DNA of 5,954 bases. It comes from CAZFHL01 sp964519145. Its GTDB lineage: Bacteria; Patescibacteriota; Minisyncoccia; Phycocordibacterales; WO2-35-19. Position numbers and translations under genes: made by a program. Location: positions 1 through 5,954 of the forward strand of contig CAZFHL010000038.1 of assembly GCA_964519145.1 (NCBI GenBank), given 5' to 3'. How positions within the stretch are numbered: the stretch's first letter is position 1; every line of letters starts with the position of its first letter. A model generated the notes under the pieces. The model was given only the letters and a program-made list of their open reading frames with translations. It had not been told where the DNA came from and did not search any database. This document shows positions 4,264 to 5,954 of the stretch, piece after piece.

Positions 4264-5190
4264 ATGATAAAAATATTTGGACATATCTCCCCCGACACAG
4301 ATGCCACTTGTAGTGCCATAATATGGAATTGGTTTGTAAACAATCACACGAGCAACGAATCAAAACCTTATGTTTTAGGAGCTTTAAACAAAGAGACTAA
4401 ATTTGTTTTAAGCAGATGGGGCTTTGATGAACCTGAATTATTGGAATCTATTTTAAAAGATGACAAAGTCATGATAGTAGACACAAACAATCCCCAAGAA
4501 CTATTTGCAAACATAAACGAATCCAAAATTTTAGAAATAGTAGATCATCATAAACTAGTCGGAGGACTTTATACCGATAGCCCAATAAGTGTATATATGA
4601 AGCCTCTTGCTTCTACAGCAAGTGTGATATTTGACTTAATGCAAATAGATGTAGAGAAATTACCAAAAGAAATAGCCGGTCTGATACTCTCTTGTATTTT
4701 ATCAGATACACTTATGTTTAGATCGCCTACCACCACACCACACGACAAAGATATAGCACTCAAATTGGCAGAATATTTGGATATAAAAATAGAAGAATAT
4801 GCAAATGAAATGTTTGAAGCCAAGTCTGATGTTTCTGATTTTACAGATATTGGTCTTATAAATTTAGATAGCAAAAAATTTGAAGTTGGAGATAAAAATA
4901 TTAAAATTTCTGTCATAGAAACCACAAACCCTCAAACTATTTTAGACAGAAAAAGTGGGCTCATAACATCAATGAAAGAAATATTGGAACAAGAAAAAGA
5001 TGTCGATGATATATTGTTATTTGTAGTAGATATCTTTAAAGAAGAATCTACAGTTTTCACATATAACCAATTTACAAAAGATATTATAGAAGCATCTTTT
5101 GAAGTTTCTGCAGAAAGTGATACAGAAGTTTTACCAAATATAATTTCTCGCAAAAAACAAATTGTGCCAAATTTAAAATTAAAACAATAG
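4264..5190 (+). CDS. ppaC: Manganese-dependent inorganic pyrophosphatase (family II, DHH superfamily)
   Basis: The enzyme hydrolyses pyrophosphate to two phosphates in the cytoplasm, pulling nucleic acid and other biosynthetic reactions forward. Its 308 residues match the usual length of about 309. All metal-binding motifs are present: GHISPDTDA (H7, D11, D13), VDTNN (D73), VDHH (D94, H95, H96) and SDTLMFRSPTTT (D148). The C-terminal DHHA2 part carries SRKKQIVP (295-302), the basic substrate-binding motif. No CBS regulatory insert is present, so this is the short, unregulated form. The second position of the usual NPDTD motif region is Ser (SPDTD), a minor variant. The ATG has no SD; only an AT-rich leader precedes it. 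The gene stands alone between the inverted-repeat element and a strong terminator. Confidence 0.97.
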   Translation: MIKIFGHISPDTDATCSAIIWNWFVNNHTSNESKPYVLGALNKETKFVLSRWGFDEPELLESILKDDKVMIVDTNNPQELFANINESKILEIVDHHKLVGGLYTDSPISVYMKPLASTASVIFDLMQIDVEKLPKEIAGLILSCILSDTLMFRSPTTTPHDKDIALKLAEYLDIKIEEYANEMFEAKSDVSDFTDIGLINLDSKKFEVGDKNIKISVIETTNPQTILDRKSGLITSMKEILEQEKDVDDILLFVVDIFKEESTVFTYNQFTKDIIEASFEVSAESDTEVLPNIISRKKQIVPNLKLKQ

Positions 5191-5227
5191 ATTTGTCTCA
5201 AAATATTTCATAAAAATATAGAACATA

Positions 5228-5261
5228 TTAAAAAACCACTTACTAAAAAGTGGTTTTTTAA
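5228..5261. terminator. Strong bidirectional intrinsic terminator between convergent genes
   Basis: A 14-bp perfect stem (5228-5241 with 5248-5261) encloses the six-base loop ACTAAA. The core ACCACTT/AAGTGGT is flanked by six A and six T, so a T tract follows the stem core on either strand. It lies 38 bases after the ppaC stop and 3 bases beyond the stop of the minus-strand Cys-rich gene, and so serves both. Confidence 0.93.
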
Positions 5262-5264
5262 TAT

Positions 5265-5621
5265 CTATAAACTCCAAAGTTTTGAAATTACTGTTATAAT
5301 ATCAAAACTTTTATATGGTATTTTTTTACACTTATCACATTGATATTTTGTACCAAAAGAGCCAAAAATTTTGTTGAAAATATTTTCAGGAATGATCCAC
5401 TTTAAAAAACCTTGCGAATCATTTTGACTAAAAGACATCACAATAAGTCCACCACACCCTATACATCTTGGACATTTACAATTCCTGCACGAAATAAAAA
5501 TAGAATCATTTATATATGAAAGTGGTGTCTCACAATAAAAACATAATTGCGTAGATGTAGATTTTTCTTCAGACAAGCCAGTTATATATAAAAAATATGA
5601 TCTCAAAGATTTTTTACTCAC
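5265..5621 (-). CDS. Small Cys-rich protein, probable zinc binding, function unknown
   Basis: The protein has 118 residues with nine cysteines: C27xxC30 (CFYC), a dense cluster C45xxC48xC50xxC53xxC56 (begins CRNCKCPRC, then CIGCGG), and C95xxC98 (CDKC). CxxC pairs of this kind usually hold structural zinc in ribbon or treble-clef folds, and there are enough ligands for two sites. There is no membrane helix or signal peptide, so a cytoplasmic role is likely. The start is GTG at 5621, chosen because AGGAGG (5627-5632) lies 5 bases upstream, a near-perfect SD and unlike the SD-free genes nearby. It ends at TAG next to the shared terminator. No family name can be given; ribosome-associated or nucleic-acid-binding roles are common for such proteins, but nothing here shows it. 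Confidence 0.8.
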   Translation of the reverse strand: MSKKSLRSYFLYITGLSEEKSTSTQLCFYCETPLSYINDSIFISCRNCKCPRCIGCGGLIVMSFSQNDSQGFLKWIIPENIFNKIFGSFGTKYQCDKCKKIPYKSFDIITVISKLWSL

Positions 5622-5693
5622 TCAAACCTCCTCAAAAATAGTAACACAAAAAATCGAAAAACAATAGTATCAGGATAACTGAATTTAAATATA

Positions 5694-5730
5694 AAAACCT
5701 GTCACAATCTTAGTAACAGGTTTTATTTTT
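5694..5730. terminator. Intrinsic terminator hairpin overlapping the end of the right-edge gene
   Basis: AAAACCTGT (5694-5702) pairs with ACAGGTTTT (5716-5724). After one C/A mismatch, two more pairs close a seven-base loop, AATCTTA. T tracts follow on both strands: ATTTTT on the plus, TTTTT-ATATTT on the minus. The minus-strand gene stops inside the loop (5710-5712), so the hairpin most likely ends that gene's transcript. Confidence 0.8.
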
Positions 5731-5954
5731 CTTAATTAAATTCAAAATTGATTTCTCTTGAAATTCTGTTTCAAAATTATTTCGTATTAAATAATAAAAC
5801 AGAACGATGAGCCACAAAACTCCAACACCTCTATATTGATACTGCCAAAAACAATCAAAAACCAACCCAAAAATTATTAATGAAAAGAAACAAACAGGAA
5901 TTGCTAAAGATATTGAGCAAAATAAATGAAAACCCTCTTTAGATACAAAGTCTC
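5710..5954 (-). CDS. C-terminal part of an unknown membrane protein (5' end outside window)
   Basis: An uninterrupted minus-strand frame enters at the right edge and ends at TAA (5710-5712), giving 80 residues. Two hydrophobic stretches are clear: FHLFCSISLAIPVCFFSLII followed by FGLVFDCFW, and GVGVLWLIVLFYYLI. A short basic and acidic tail (RNNFETEFQEKS, then NLIKKNKTCY) would lie on one side of the membrane. The start and N-terminus are missing, so family and function cannot be judged. The stop sits within the loop of the terminator hairpin. The next gene on the same strand starts 88 bases downstream with its own SD, so the two are probably separate transcripts. Confidence 0.7.
   Translation of the reverse strand, partial: DFVSKEGFHLFCSISLAIPVCFFSLIIFGLVFDCFWQYQYRGVGVLWLIVLFYYLIRNNFETEFQEKSILNLIKKNKTCY

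Noticed and set aside
4569..5201. Two minus-strand open frames of 118 and 89 codons
   Set aside because: Both are antisense shadows of ppaC, which has complete family motifs.
1..5954. CRISPR array or UGA recoding
   Set aside because: No regularly spaced repeats are present. UGA ends real genes and RF2 is encoded, so the standard stop set applies.

Overview
The window is AT-rich (about 18-27% GC in most sampled 60-base blocks) with short, tightly packed genes. Several features suggest a Candidate Phyla Radiation (Patescibacteria/Parcubacteria-like) bacterium. These are a release factor 2 with an abbreviated N-terminal domain, a membrane-anchored matrixin with a coiled-coil insertion, a family II pyrophosphatase, and many genes without a Shine-Dalgarno (SD) sequence. 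This assignment is an inference; no phylogenetic marker was tested. UGA acts as a stop (it ends the gene at 2059), and RF2 carries its SPF codon-recognition motif. The UGA=Gly lineages (Gracilibacteria, Absconditabacteria) are therefore unlikely.

Layout from left to right. 1-544 (-) is the N-terminal 181 residues of prfB, which runs off the left edge; its promoter predicts a leaderless mRNA. 671-1006 (-) is a ribbon-helix-helix (RHH) protein. It is divergent from a small plus-strand locus (1130-1852) of membrane proteins. The first of these appears to be one three-helix protein broken by two single-base losses, and the second is a 130-residue membrane-anchored protein. This locus is clearly richer in GC than its surroundings and ends at a good intrinsic terminator. 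It sits against the 3' end of a tRNA-Thr(GGU) gene (1940-2012, -), which has unusual D-loop and T-loop residues.

2059-4005 (-) is a compact operon read right to left: a stand-alone response-regulator receiver, a membrane-tethered matrixin metalloprotease, and a VTT/DedA-like membrane protein, with gaps of 0 and 3 bases. The 258-base gap at 4006-4263 holds a 26-bp perfect inverted repeat around a 59-base GC-rich centre, which looks like a MITE or structured-RNA element between two divergent promoters. 4264-5190 (+) is ppaC, Mn-dependent inorganic pyrophosphatase. It converges, across a strong bidirectional terminator, on a Cys-rich zinc-binding-like protein (5265-5621, -). The right edge holds the C-terminus of a membrane protein (5710-5954, -), which is open at its 5' end.

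The points most worth a second look are the inverted-repeat element at 4089-4199, the RHH/membrane-protein locus with matching operator-like half-sites in both divergent promoters, its two homopolymer-correctable frameshifts, the coiled coil splitting the matrixin domain, and the tRNA changes at positions 18 and 55.
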